Positions 31,909 through 42,699 of a stretch of 64,000 nt of DNA are shown in pieces. The notes beneath the pieces are model-generated. The model saw only the letters and a list, made by a program, of their open reading frames with translations, was not told the DNA's origin and searched no databases. A program made the position numbers and the translations under genes. Origin of the DNA: Micrasema longulum (taxonomy: Eukaryota > Arthropoda > Insecta > Trichoptera > Brachycentridae); assembly GCA_022494885.1 (NCBI GenBank), contig JAGVSM010005058.1:62001-126000 (forward strand), given 5' to 3'. Positions within the stretch are counted from its first letter, which is position 1. Every line of letters begins with the position of its first letter.

Positions 31909-32605
31909 TACAGTGAAAGCAATCCCTTCTCATACATATAAATATATATATATATATATATATAATTTATATAGCGCCATTTTTGTGAAAATCACCTCAA
32001 GGGCGTTGTACAATAAATAAATATCCCACCACGTCTTGCAGCTACAGAGCGCATGGACGGTTGGGATTCTTGTTCCTCGTCTCCAATTATGATATACAGG
32101 AGCCAGATTACAGCTCGTCTTGCAGCTACAGAGCGCATAGACAATAAGAAATCTAGCCCCCATTTACATATTTTTTATTTATTTGACAATAAAGTTAAGA
32201 GATTTAGTGATATTTAAAAAAAAAAAAATGTATAAAAATAGAAGTTAGATTACAACAAGTCTTGCAGCTACTGAGCGCATGGACGGTTGGAATTCTAGAC
32301 CTCATTTACTAAATTTGGATATTTGATAGTTGATAACATTTACCTATTGAAGCTAAATTACTAATCGTCTTGCAGCTACAAAGTGCATGGACGAGTGAAA
32401 TTCTGGCAACTTAAAATTATCAATAAATTTTACAAAAACAAACATTGAGCATAATAGTAAATTTGTTAAGGATTCGTGCTAAATAGGTAAACAATTAAAA
32501 ACTTAACAGATAAAGCATTTAAACACTATGAATAACATAACAGATAAATACATACATGAAAATTTAAAGACCGTTGGTCTTCCAACCGGTTTCCTACATA
32601 AAAAA
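31909..32605 (+). repeat. Repeat family D, split by the 31938-32550 element
   Basis: 31909-31937 (TACAGTGAAAGCAATCCC, TTCTCATACAT) and 32551-32605 (CATACATGAAAATTTAAAG, ACCGTTGGTCTTCCAACCGG) rejoin to the family D order seen at 11977. The 7-bp CATACAT is present on both sides of the insert. Confidence 0.65.
31938..32550 (-). mobile_element. Retroposed L2-tailed element with four internal motif copies
   Basis: Bounded by a 7-bp target duplication CATACAT (31931-31937, 32551-32557). On the minus strand its end is GGGCGTTGTAC-like, GAGGTGATTTTCACAAAAAT, GGCGCTATATAAATTATAT and a TA run: the L2-like LINE 3' end. Upstream sit four spaced copies (about 32035, 32120, 32262, 32370) of a 36-bp motif with CATGCGCTCTGTAGCTGCAA and GACG. 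No open frame. A second copy lies at 40015-40620. Likely a non-autonomous partner of the L2-like LINE. Confidence 0.7.
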
Positions 32606-33164
32606 AAAACATTTTTTTTAAACGAGGTACTATTTAAAAAAAATAATTTCATAAACCGCGATTTGAATTTAAATAAACTCTATTTTTTTCATTGCCCATT
32701 TCACTATTAGTTGAGCAAATTATATGGAGGTCTTACGTCGGATATTTTCATTCTACCTCGCGAACATATTATAATCACACGAATGGTAGCAAAAACTGTG
32801 TTAACTTGCATTAAATTCAGTTGTAAAAGTCTATTTCAACTATGATATATTTATAAATTGAATAACATAAATTAAGATTATTTTTATCATTATTTTGAAA
32901 AACTCTTTAACATCGAGGCCCTTCATACAAGTCATTAAAATTTTAATATCAAAATCATGCAATAACACTGTTTATTTCAATGTAATTAACTACTTCAATT
33001 TAATCAAGTTATAGTGAAATAATTGTTAGTACTTCTTTTGACAATTACATCATGGGGTTAGACAGGTAACGCTACTTTAATTTTATGGGAAATAATAACA
33101 CACAATATTTGTTTAGTTCATTCCCAGAGACATTGGGCTCCTTTGACTATATATATGGATATGA
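32606..33164. other. No recognisable feature
   Basis: A+T-rich and without structure visible to me. Confidence 0.35.
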
Positions 33165-33460
33165 GGCGCTAAGTATGTTGGGATTTATTTGAAGGGTTAC
33201 CAACAAACTAAAAAATATCACATCAATCAAGTTACTTTATTGCTCCCTGGTTAGAATTCGTTTAGAATATATTTCTCCAGTCTGGTCGCCCCATTATAGT
33301 GTACATTCTGATTCGCTCGAGCGCGTCCAGTAAAAATTTCTGTTTGAAGATGTAAATGATTTATTATTTTTCAATTTTTGTATTCACTTTATTAAAGATA
33401 ATGTTCGCTCACTGGCCGTGCCGAAGGAAATTTTTTACATAATTTTGAAACATGGTCTAA
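33165..33460 (+). mobile_element. LINE fragment, internally shortened
   Basis: Translation gives LYCSLVRIRLEYISPVWSPH, then YSVHSDSLERVQ and a stop before KFLFED. This is the L..SLVRS.LEYA..VW.P......L..VQR.F block after the palm of non-LTR reverse transcriptases. It passes straight into a 3' UTR-like part with CTCACTGGCCGTGCCGAAGG and GAAACATGGTCTAAATA, so the C-terminal coding region was lost by deletion. Confidence 0.65.
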
Positions 33461-33599
33461 ATAAATATTAAAAATAATATTTTAAATCTTACAAAATTAA
33501 AAGAGAACTAATAAAAAACCAAACAATTAAACTTACAATAATTATAATTAAAATAAGAAAACACTTTTTTCATTTTATACATTTTATATATTTTTTCAT

Positions 33600-33710
33600 T
33601 TTATACAGACCGGTTTTGCTACATAAACTTCCTTATCAATGTGTAATTTAGTATTGCTAAATAAAAAATACGTGATTAAAAACAAAGTCATTTTATTCTT
33701 ATATAAAATA
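33600..33710 (-). repeat. Family B remnant
   Basis: On the minus strand, TTGATAAGGAAG and GCAAAACCGGTCTG resemble the hammerhead-like part of the 30630 element; the plus strand carries GTGATTAAAAACAAAGTCATT as in its outer arm. It looks like an internally deleted copy. Confidence 0.4.
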
Positions 33711-35025
33711 GGTTTTTATTCCTTTTCTACTTTTTAAAAGAACTTTGTTATGTGAATTTAGCTAACTTGCTTGATGTTACTAATTTTATTAAAATTGAAC
33801 GTTAAATTTTTAATTTATGGTACGTTTTACAACTTGGTATGTAAAGTTATTTTACGCAGATTTAATAAGTAATAAAATACCAATTTTCCTCATGTTTTTT
33901 CCCGTATGAATTTTCGTTCTATAGTATCTAAGTTACTAGGTAAACGGCACAGTAAAAAGCTCTTAAACATAGGAATAAAATTTTAATCACCGAGAGCTTT
34001 TATCGCGCGAATAAAAAAAAATGGTAAGATATTTTAATGTTTGTTTTTCCCGGGAATAATGATGATGGCGTCTGCAATGTTTTAAGATCATTCTTTGTTT
34101 TTATTTACTCTTTGTTGTATCATTGTGGGTTTTATGGTAATGTAATTCCCCTCTCTTCTTTTTCGAATATTAATTTTAACGCGAGCCTTTCATTTTTTAT
34201 TCGATTTTTATCAGTCTAGCAGCGCGAATTTTGACCTTCAGTTATTCTTTTCGGTGAAATATTCGTTTTGACTGTTGGGATGGATTACAAAAGGGTACCC
34301 ATCTACTCTACATCAGTCATTTTGTTCAAATTTGAGTGATTTCCAACAAAACGTACATTACTTTGCAAGGATAAGAGCTTGTTTTTTTTTATCGCAAGCA
34401 AAGTGGTATTTTCAATCATGGTTTTTGGTACCACATTATTAATAAACTATTTTTTTTCACATTTTTCTAACATTTGAATTTTACTGTCATTTTGATTTAT
34501 TTTTTTCTACATTTACATTTCTACATTTACCGTGAACGAAACTGCTGTGTATACGAGTATGTATATATATATTTATAAAATTTTCAAATATCTATCGTTT
34601 ACTGATTATTTGAAGTCTTTATTCCTACACACTACGTATTTTTGTATGGTAAATGCGTGCCGTGTATATTAATATAAATAATAGAATCAATAAAATATAT
34701 TTTTTTACCTATTAGTAAAAGGGATATATGTTTTATTTAAATTTATTCGTAATTAAGGATTTATTTACTCCCGTACCTATCGAAATAAAAAAGCGACGAT
34801 ATTTTTTAATGGAACTGGTATCCCTAAGTACGTCTCTATTTTTTTTCTACGCATATTAGTTGTCGTAATTACACAAAAAGGTTAGCTTTTTAGTTTGACA
34901 TCTGGCTTCTGGCCTATCTTGGTCTGTTTGTTTGTTCCAGAGATAATTCCCATCGCCCATTAAATGTTATTTAAGCTTAGTTTTTGATGTTATACAAAAA
35001 ATACACTAATTTGATTAAATACACA
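33711..35025. other. No recognisable feature
   Basis: 1.3 kb of A+T-rich sequence. The frame at 34037-34219 and its neighbours are not gene-like. Confidence 0.4.
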
Positions 35026-35351
35026 TATTAACATATTACAACAGAGAGGAAGGACATTTAAGAGTAGGTAATATAGAAGTCTAGGTATCAACAGGGCTTT
35101 TGACCTGTCATTGGCTGGTTTAAGTGGCCAATTTACACACTGTGTAACATTCACCATTCTGACCATATTTGAATATCTGTGTTCCTTTAATTATTTCATC
35201 TGTTGCCATTTTTGAAGTTAAAGAGCTGAAACCTTTATTTATGCGGATGAGATTTATCCGATTGAATTATATCACGGACATACTAGGCAACGCCAGAAAT
35301 TTTTATTTTTCAATTTTTATACTTATTCATGGGACCAATCAATCAATTCAT

Positions 35352-35384
<33 letters not shown>

Positions 35385-35640
35385 TAAACAAGCAATCAAT
35401 TTAATCAGATGAATCTCACCCGCATAAATAAATGTTTCAGCTCTTTAACTTAAAAAATGTCAACAGATGAAAGAATTGAAGGAATATAAATGTTCAACTA
35501 TGGGCAGAATGGTGAATGTTACACAGTGTGTAAAGTGGCCACTTAATCCAGCTAATGACAGGTCATAAGCCTTGTACATGCCTAGATTTGTATATTACCT
35601 TCTTTAAAATGTTCTTCATCTCTTTTGTAATATGTTAATA
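35026..35640. mobile_element. Large palindrome of two inverted MITE1 units
   Basis: Left arm 35026-35310 and right arm 35398-35640 are two full MITE1 units in inverted orientation. Both outer ends read ATTAACATATTACAA inward, and both carry CTGGTTTAAGTGGCCA-like, ACACACTGTGTAACATTCAC and AAAGAGCTGAAACC. The 85-bp spacer is a (CAAT)n run (35335-35378). RNA from it would form a hairpin of about 250 pairs. The frame 35169-35387 is non-coding repeat. Confidence 0.85.
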
Positions 35641-35720
35641 TTTACGGCTTCTTAGAAAGTTGAATCCAGTCCTTGTCTACAAAAAATTGGACAAACTCAA
35701 ATTATTTGATGAATACTATA
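35641..35720 (-). repeat. Unit G beside MITE1
   Basis: Minus strand reads ATTTGAGTTTGTCCAATTTT, TTGTAGACAAGGACTGGATT and CAACTTTC, matching unit G at 5947, 27395 and 55090. It again borders MITE1 directly. Confidence 0.6.
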
Positions 35721-35854
35721 ATAATATTTTTTATCACTTTTAGACCCATTGTTATTTAAAAATGAACCCTTTACAATTTATTTAATATAAAAGATGAATG
35801 AAAAATATATGTACCTCAAATATTCAAGGATTTTCTTCAGTGCAATCTGCTTTT

Positions 35855-36024
35855 CAAAGTGCCTTACTTATAAACTTGCTATAAATTTACGCCTAGGCAT
35901 AGTGGTAAAATAAGAATGGAAATACCATCCTTATTATATTTATAAAATTAGGATGGTATTCCCATCCTTATTCTACCACTACGCCTAGGCGTAACTTTAT
36001 GCCAAGTTTATAAGTAAGGCCCAA
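35855..36024. mobile_element. Short palindromic MITE
   Basis: The ends read G.GCCTTACTTATAAACTTG inward on both sides, and pairing continues for about 75 bp through TTACGCCTAGGC, TAGTGGTA and AATACCATCCT with few changes. The loop is short and A/T-rich. No coding; the parent transposon family is not identified. Confidence 0.75.
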
Positions 36025-36554
36025 TATATATACCTTATTTATGCTGGTAAAATTGACCTTAATATACCTACTTTCCTGTTAAAAATAGTATTTAATAGAA
36101 TTTTATGTAATGTTTTGCTTTCTCGCGCTTGAATGCACACTATATGACCATTAACATGTCAAAACACACTCTATTTACACTGACAACTTACTGTTAATAG
36201 ATTAAAAACATTCACCGTAACGACTGTCAATGTCACTGAAAAAATGCACTTCCATTAGCGCTATTAGAAAAGTGCATTTACTATCGACTGGGGATGAAGC
36301 AGAGAATAATAATGACGCGCGTGCAGTAACTCTTAAGGGAAAAGGTAACTTACCAAGAAGAACAACTTAATTAACTTCTGACAGTGATTGAAAAAAACCG
36401 AATATATTTATTTTGATGAGTCCTTTTGAATCATCGATACAATAAATATTTTTTTTCAGAGTGACTCTATGTTTACTTCTGGGATAAAAAAACATACTTG
36501 TGAATTCTCATTTTAATATTATTTTGAATGTGATATTAATGATGTTCATAAAAT
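36025..36554. other. No recognisable feature
   Basis: 36230-36360 has mixed composition (CGACTGGGGATGAAGC, GACGCGCGTGCAGTAAC), but no frame or repeat match. Confidence 0.35.
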
Positions 36555-37085
36555 ATTCACAAATTCCGAACTACGGAAAGGGTCGAGTACAAGCTGTGTT
36601 GGTTAATGTACAAGGCGATGCATAACACGGCTCCTCAATACCTTAAGGAACTCTGCGTTCCGGACGAGCTGGTAGATAGGCGTCTCATTCTCCGCTCAGC
36701 CTCCTGTTTTGCTGTAGGGAAGGTGATACAACCCCATTCACGCAACCAGAGTTCCAAATTTGGCGACGGGGCTTTTACAATAGTCGGACCTTTGGCGTGG
36801 AATGCCCTATCTTTAGAAGTTCGAAATCATGCAACAGAATCACTTTTCAGAAAAAAATTAAAAACTTGTTCGTCGTTTCCTGACTTGAAAAGTGCTACTT
36901 TTTAGATGTAATTTTTAGAAGTACCATAGTTTGTGTATTACGTGATTTGTAAAATTTGTATGTTAGTGAATAGTAATTAAGAGTTAGCCTGTAGATAGAG
37001 CTTCTTTTTTTATGTAAGTATAATGTACAGCGCCCTTGAAGTGACTCACAAAAACGGCGCTCTAAAAATTGTCGAAATTTATTAT
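36555..37085 (+). mobile_element. L2-like LINE, 5'-truncated, copy 1
   Basis: Reading starts in VEYKLCWLMYKAMHNTAPQY, LKELCVPDELVDRRLILRSA, then KFGDGAFTIVGPLAWNALS and LFRKKLKT, ending in TAG at 36903. This is the classical CR1/L2 ORF2 C-terminus (Y.LC...YKALH..AP.YL.ELC.P, LRSA, FG.RAF...GP..WN.LP). A 1-bp deletion breaks the frame near 36573. The tail has GTACAGCGCCCTTGAAGTG and AACGGCGC, then a TTATTATTTATTATT microsatellite. Confidence 0.85.
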
Positions 37086-37434
37086 TTATTATTATTACTT
37101 CCAACATATTACTGCCTTCTTTATCAATAAGATTATTGTCAAAATAATGTACTTTTTGAGTACTTATGAATTAGTGGTATAATTTTAAGATTTTAAAAAT
37201 CTAATTCATGATAAACTTTCCGATTTGCCAAAATCTTTTATTTGTTTTTTTAAAGTATATACACGTAAATTTCACTGTCAAAAAAAAGTGTTGTACTAAT
37301 GCTTTACAAAACGATAAATTTTCAGTAGTTTTTTTCTTTTTTTTTCAGGAGTTGAAGTATTTTTTACCGCGCTTATAATGTACAAGATTTATATTCATTT
37401 CAATGGGATAGTTATTTTTATTTTTCATTTTTTT
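37086..37434. other. No recognisable feature
   Basis: A+T-rich spacer between two LINE fragments. Confidence 0.35.
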
Positions 37435-37877
37435 AAAGCCAATCAACAGGCTTAAGTAAACCCTAATAGATTGGCATTAATGAGTAATACTTAATCTAAA
37501 GAGTCTAAAAATCTACTTAAATTTACAAAATGTATAATTAACAAAAGGTATAAATATGGCATAATCTAGGCGGAAATGGCAAGTGTGACATCGCGAGTCA
37601 GGAGAGACAACACCGCTTGCTTATTAAATGCCTGCCCTTGCTGTAGGAACACATCGACAGTACCGCTTAGTACTGTACCGTTCACTGTTCTGAGGATCCT
37701 TGGCAGAGGGGAAAAGAATCCGATATTAGTTTTATAATTTCCCAAAGCAAAGACAGGATTGGTACGCAAGTTACGGCGAGGTACATTAAAGTTTATCTGA
37801 GCAAGGATATAATGGACATCTATACAGTTAGATAATAATTTATATTGTAATGTTATTAAATATTTGTATAAATCCAC
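37435..37877 (-). mobile_element. Jockey-like LINE C-terminal fragment
   Basis: The minus frame 37877-37566 reads YKLLSNCIDVHYILAQINFN, VPRRNLRTNPVFALGNYKTN, GFFSPLPRILRTVN and GTVDVFLQQGQAFNKQAVLS, the order Y.L....ID.....INF.VP....R....F.....T..G..SPL.R.....N.....D.F of this LINE group. A 3' UTR with AATCTATTAGGGTTTACTT follows down to about 37435. It abuts the family A repeat at 37880. Confidence 0.75.
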
Positions 37878-37879
37878 TT

Positions 37880-38040
37880 ACCGACTTTACGTCTACCGGT
37901 TTCGAGACGTACCCGTCTCTTCGCCAGGACACCAATTAAACCAACATGCAAAACCCACTACACCTTCACCATAGGTGTTGCACAAAAATAAAAAACCAAC
38001 ACGACATGCATTTTAATAAGCACATGCACTGATTAGGACA
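37880..38040 (-). repeat. Hammerhead-bearing repeat family A, best copy
   Basis: Shares with 24517 and 59465/60300: CTACCGGTTTCGAGACGTAC, then CATGCAAAACCCACTACACC and TTCACCATAG on the plus strand. The ribozyme-like part is listed separately. Beyond it are CACATGCACTGATTA strings repeated twice (38022-38055). Confidence 0.6.
37889..37932 (-). ncRNA. Hammerhead-ribozyme-like motif, family A
   Basis: Minus strand: GTGTC (37932-37928, stem I), CTGGCGA (37927-37921; one change, G for A6, from CTGANGA), bulged A (37920), stem II GAGAC/GTCTC with a 6-nt loop (37919-37904), GAAA (37903-37900), short stem III ACCGGT, A17 (37894), then GACGT (37893-37889), which pairs with GTGTC by three Watson-Crick and two wobble pairs. 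Architecture is complete; the A6 change would impair cleavage in this copy. Confidence 0.55.
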
Positions 38041-38179
38041 AACATGCACTGATTAAATTATGAAAATATTCTATGTGGTTTGAGAAATAGTAAAAAGATA
38101 GAGGGCGTGGAGGGAGCGGGTGAGCTTAATAGGGTGACCATTACAGTGGAACATTGTATAAAGGACTATATTGAAAGTT

Positions 38180-38950
38180 TGTTTGATTATTGAAACTACT
38201 GGGAGTTTTACTCAATTCTGACCTTTCTCTTGACGCTCAAATTAGTAGAACGATAAGTTCATGCTTCTACCAGCTGAGACAAATTAAATGCATACGCAAA
38301 AATTTGCCGGTTGATGCCGCCCGTCAATTTATAAATGCGTTTGTAGTGTCTAGAGTCGATTATTGTAATGGTATCTATGCAGGTCTATAAATGAACAAAA
38401 TGACTCGCCTACAATCTGTATTGAATGCCGCAGCGTGACTTATTTTCGGAATCTCTAAGTTCAGTCATATCACTCCACTACTTCGGGAACTACACCTGCT
38501 ACGTTTTCCACAGAGGTCGAATACAAACTCTGTTGGCTTATGTATAAGTCACTGCACAGCTCTACTTCGGAATATCTAAGGGAGCTATGCATTCCAGATG
38601 AATTAGCTGACAGGCGTCTAACGCTTAGATCAGCTACGTCTACGGCGAGAGGAAAAGTTATTATACCTCTACGCAAACAGCGCACTAAATTTAGTGAACG
38701 CGCATTTGCGGTCGCAGGCCCTATGTCATGGAATGCTCTCCCAACAGAGGTGCGAGGCTGTGAAAGTGAAGTGATGTTTCGGAAAAAGCATAAAACCCAC
38801 TTGTTCTCTAAATCATTTGAATAAATCCGTATCATGTGACAACAAAATAAATTATTTTAATTAAATTACAAATTTAAAAGACTCACTATGTAAAGCGCCC
38901 TTGAAGTATCTTGTTACGAAAATGGCGCTGTATAAGTTATCCATAATAAT
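38180..38950 (+). mobile_element. L2-like LINE, 5'-truncated, copy 2
   Basis: Begins KLLGVLLNSDLSLDAQISR, TISSCFYQLRQIKCIRKNL, PVDAARQFINAFVVSRVDYC and NGIYAGL, then TAA at 38388-38390; LQSVLNAAA, TGA at 38436-38438; LIFGISKFSHITPLLREL; a frameshift near 38516; YKLCWLMYKSLHSSTSEYLR, ELCIPDELADRRLTLRSA, KFSERAFAVAGPMSWNALP and RKKHKTHLFS. The block SSCFYQLRQ...R..LP.....L..AFV.SR.DYCN..L.GL is diagnostic of the CR1/L2 group. The tail has AGCGCCCTTGAAG, AATGGCGC and an AATAATAATAAT end. Two stops plus a frameshift make it dead. Confidence 0.9.
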
Positions 38951-40014
38951 AATAATTGATCAAAGGAAAATTAATTTTAAAGCTTTCGGAATATGAAATA
39001 TTTCCATATTTTTTACTTTTAACCCTTCTTATTTGTATGTAAGATTGTAACTCCTGTATTTTTATTAAAGTCATTATTTAAATTGTTAAAGTGATTTGCA
39101 AATTCAGAAAAATTATTATTGTGAAGACACGTCATATGTTCTTTAACACGTACGTCTCGAACCGGGTATGATGTTTCGTCTGTGTCCTGTTTTGGGAGCT
39201 TCTCCGCATTTGCTCTGGTGACGAGGAAACCACAGAAAACTCGTCAGGAGATGGCGGACTGTTCATTCAGATAACAGAAGTTAACAGAACTTCCGAACTA
39301 TTTGAAGGGTGTTCAGCATTTGGTGTCCGGCTATCTTTTTTCCTTTTATTGCCTTTACTATATTTACCATGTTTTAATGTTACCTCTCTTGACAAGTCTT
39401 CATGTCTAATCACTATATGAACATCGTGTAAATTCTAATTTAGTCTTCTGTATGGCGCCTCCTGTTACATTCTTTGTATACTTAAAATAACATGACATTT
39501 CAAAACTAAATATTTAATAGTGTTACTATTCTTTTAAGGGTGCCATTTAAAAAAACGTTTTGGCTTATTTCGCATTGAAAATACAAGATATTCACGATGG
39601 AATGTGAGTTAATCATATCGATCATAGCTTCCGCTTTAGATTCCACTAACCAGTAAAATAATGCAGTAAATATGATGAATCTTCTCGCGGAGGTAGATAA
39701 TATTTTTGCATGCGACCACACTTTGCTTTGTTAATGGCCGCACTGATGATTTTAAGGCAAAATACGTCAAATAAATGAAAACTTCACATGAACATTTTCA
39801 TTTAGAATGCCAGAAAACATAAAAAATGTGAAAACTGAAAAAATCGTATTTTTTAAAAATTAAATATAAAGAGTATTTATTCATACAGATACAAACATAT
39901 TACATAAACATATTAATAACGTATCCCAAACTCTATGAGGCCAAGGGCCCTGTGTTGAGTTGGGATACAACTAAATAGAAAGTTGAAGCACGCTCATAAT
40001 AATAGCAAACATTT
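38951..40014. other. No gene seen; one family H block
   Basis: 39655-39715 on the minus strand (AAAATATTATCTACC, TCCGCGAGAAGATTCATCAT) matches the CTACCGC...GAGAAGATTTATAAT block at 41994 and 16185. 39140-39330 has mixed composition without a usable frame. Confidence 0.4.
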
Positions 40015-40620
40015 AAATAATAATATATATATATATATATAGTTGGATAATTTATAAAGCGCCATTTTTGTGAAAATCACCTCAAGGGCGCTGTACAATT
40101 AATAAATATCCCAGTACGTCTTGCAGCTACAGAGCGCATGGACGGTTGGGATTCTAGTTCCTCGTTTTCACTTAAGATCAATCAAAAATTATAATAGATA
40201 GGAGCTAGATTACAGGACGTCTTGCAGCTACAGAGCGCATAGACAGTTAGAAATTTAGCCCCCATTTACACATTTTTAAAATTGACAAATAAATTTAGTG
40301 TATTACAAAATAATAATAATATGAATAGTAAAAGGAGTAAGATTACAACACGCCTTGCTGCTACTAAGCGCATAGACGATTGGAATTCTAGACCCCGTTT
40401 ACAAAATTAAGGTATTTTAAAGTTGAAATATGAAAGCTAGATAACCAATCATCGTGCAGCTACAAAGCGCATGGATGAGAGGAATTCCAGCAAAGTTAAA
40501 ACAATATCAATAAATTTATAAAAAAAAGAGTATAGTAGTAAATTGGTCAAGTGTTCATACCAAGAAGTAAGCAATAAAAAACTAAATAAATAAAGCACTG
40601 TATCAACTCCATGGTTAACA
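40015..40620 (-). mobile_element. L2-tailed four-motif element, copy 2
   Basis: Same structure as 31938-32550: minus strand ends GTACAGCGCCCTTGAGGTG, ATTTTCACAAAAATGGCGC, TTTATAAATTATCCAAC and a TA run. Four motif copies with GCGCTCTGTAGCTGCAAGAC-like cores lie near 40105, 40220, 40352 and 40445, spaced by roughly 95-130 bp. The left end could extend further right (to about 40805), where an open minus frame continues. Confidence 0.65.
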
Positions 40621-41274
40621 AAGGGAGATAGATGTCCGAAGAGAATCTTTTGTAGACAGTAGGTAGATATCGTCACCATGTGGTCCACTAGGCTGCTGGA
40701 GAATTTTTGGAAACGCACGTGTGTAGGCTGGGGGATTATGCCTATTGTTCCAACGACTTGGTGTCCATTTTGGTCCGTATTATTTCGTTTTATGAGACGC
40801 AACATTCCTGTTCAAATTCACTTCTTTACATGAATATTACACAAACGCGTGTATAAGCGGTTTGATTTATAATTTTGTATATTATTAGAAGGCAGATATT
40901 TGAAATATTATGTATTTATCAATAAATGTCAGTTCACTTTTAGTAGCACTGTTGTAATTTTTTAATTATGGGTGTAGTGTTCTAAATAGCAAAATTTAGG
41001 TACTTTCGCGTCAAAAACTGATGCATTCTTAAACGGTTTTAAAGGATTCATATAAAATTTTATGATTTTAAGGTTACAGATGCACTATTTTTGTAAGTTT
41101 CCATTGTTCACTATTTGTCACATATTTTGTTAAGAATAAAGTATAAAACAATGCTATTAAATAAATAGTCTTATTTTTTCCACTGTTTGTTGAAACATGA
41201 CTACACTACTACACACTAATGATTTATAAACATAAACTCATTGTTTTCTAACATATAACAACTTATTTTCAGAT
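40621..41274. other. No gene recognised
   Basis: The minus frame 40449-40805 (118 codons) spans the end of the four-motif element and unique sequence; its first half (NTDQNGHQVVGTIGIIPQP) looks a little less random than the rest but matches nothing I know. Confidence 0.3.
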
Positions 41275-41620
41275 TTATTATAAGATTATAAGCTACGGTT
41301 GGGGAGGAACTATATTTCACGCCCAGCCCGTACGGTGGCTGAGCGTGATATTTCATTAACATACATATATTTCAATAAACATATCTCGCAGCAGTCTCTT
41401 TCAATGGTCTCTTCCCTTAGACAAACTCTAGACTTGTACACTCTTTCTGAAAATGGCTTCGTTTTGGAGAACTTAATATGTTCATCCAGGACATTGAACA
41501 CACTTGGGGCCACAAAAGAGAAATTCCTCTGAGCAAGCGTCGTACGTGACTTCTACTTCTGCACTAAAACTTCGTACGAGCATTCCTCTGGGATCTACTC
41601 TTGTAGCCGCATGATCAGAA
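41275..41620 (-). mobile_element. Degenerate LINE C-terminal fragment
   Basis: On minus: NYISDHAATRVDPRGMLV, TLAQRNFSFVAPSVFNVL, DEHIKFSKTKPFSERVYK and RVCLREETIERDCC in neighbouring frames. LAQRNFSFVAPSVFNVL parallels FGQRNLRFLEPKIYNVL at 12760, suggesting the same LINE group. Frame changes near 41540 break it. Confidence 0.45.
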
Positions 41621-41824
41621 ATGTAATTAAAATACAAAGTTAGATATATTATAAGTAGTAAATATACATAAGTTAATATAAGTTTACATACAAAAAAACA
41701 AATGAAATATTATAAATTAGAACCGTAAATAATAAATAATATTGGAATAAGTATTGATTGTTTAAATATTGTATGAGACTACTTTAATTATGGAACTAAA
41801 TAAAATAATTTTTAAAATATCATT

Positions 41825-42010
41825 ATTGCGACCTTAAGCATTACCCACAACACTTGATTAGTTAGGATTGACCAAACCGTATTAGTTTTTTTCTGTTTTT
41901 AAAGCGTAATTGACGTTTAATCATCAATGTGGGCATATATGAAGCAAAGTATAGTTGCATGAAAAAAGTAAAAATCCTAAAGTAAAAATATTTTCTACCG
42001 CTCCGAGAAG
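41825..42010 (+). repeat. Dispersed repeat family H, copy 2
   Basis: Matches 15955-16210 in the blocks ATTGCGACCTTAAGCATTACC, TTGACCAAACCGTATTAGTT and GTTTAATCATCAATGTGG. The block TTCTACCGCTCCGAGAAGAT (41994) occurs again, diverged, at 42108, a local direct repeat. Confidence 0.6.
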
Positions 42011-42699
42011 ATTTATAATAGCACCCCTGCGGTGCTACTCTGAACTGCTCTCGCTTCCGCAGTATTTTGTCTCGCGTATTTTGTATGTAAATGCGCGAAA
42101 TAAAACCTTTCTACTGCCGCGAGAGCGTTTAGAATTTTACCCCTCGTAAGTGAACCGGGATTTCGTGCAAGGCTATCATACGTGCTAACTATTACACAAC
42201 AAGGCGGACAAAGCATTGTAAAAGTACTACAAAAGAGGGGTACCTATATCTACATAATACAAAGAGTTAATGTTTTTTTATTGTTTTGTTATTGACACGT
42301 GACTTGCCACATATTTCTTTAGTTACTAATGATAACGTGTATTGTATAGAGTGGTTTACCTGGTCTATTTCCCTCGTACCTACATTTTGTTTTTTATTTA
42401 TTTATTATTATTTTCCAGTTCAAAAGCCGTGTTAGCTTCTCGTGTAAATGCGTGACGAAGGATAATTTGTTTTCTAAAGATGTTTTTTAAATGCACTGTG
42501 TTTGCCATCCTCGAGATAAAGGCAACAGTACTGTTCTGAATAGCGTTGAATAGGGGACTATCGTACCTTGTTAAGAAATTCCTCTACGAAACGCGTGTGC
42601 TGGTATTTTCTCCCTTTTCATACGAATACTGGATTGAACTAAAATTGCTGAATTAGCCTTTGAATAAATGAAATAAAAAAAAGTGTTTTATACCACAAA
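42011..42699. other. GC-richer tract, no gene recognised
   Basis: 42011-42215 has open frames on both strands (KIFSTAPRRFIIAPLRCY on plus), rich in CGCGAG-type strings; the plus frame partly parallels a minus frame at 39506-39721. This is probably repeat H sequence and not a gene. Confidence 0.35.

Noticed and set aside
40449..40805. 118-codon minus frame as a gene
   Set aside because: Its second half lies in the four-motif element; no motif is recognisable in the first half.
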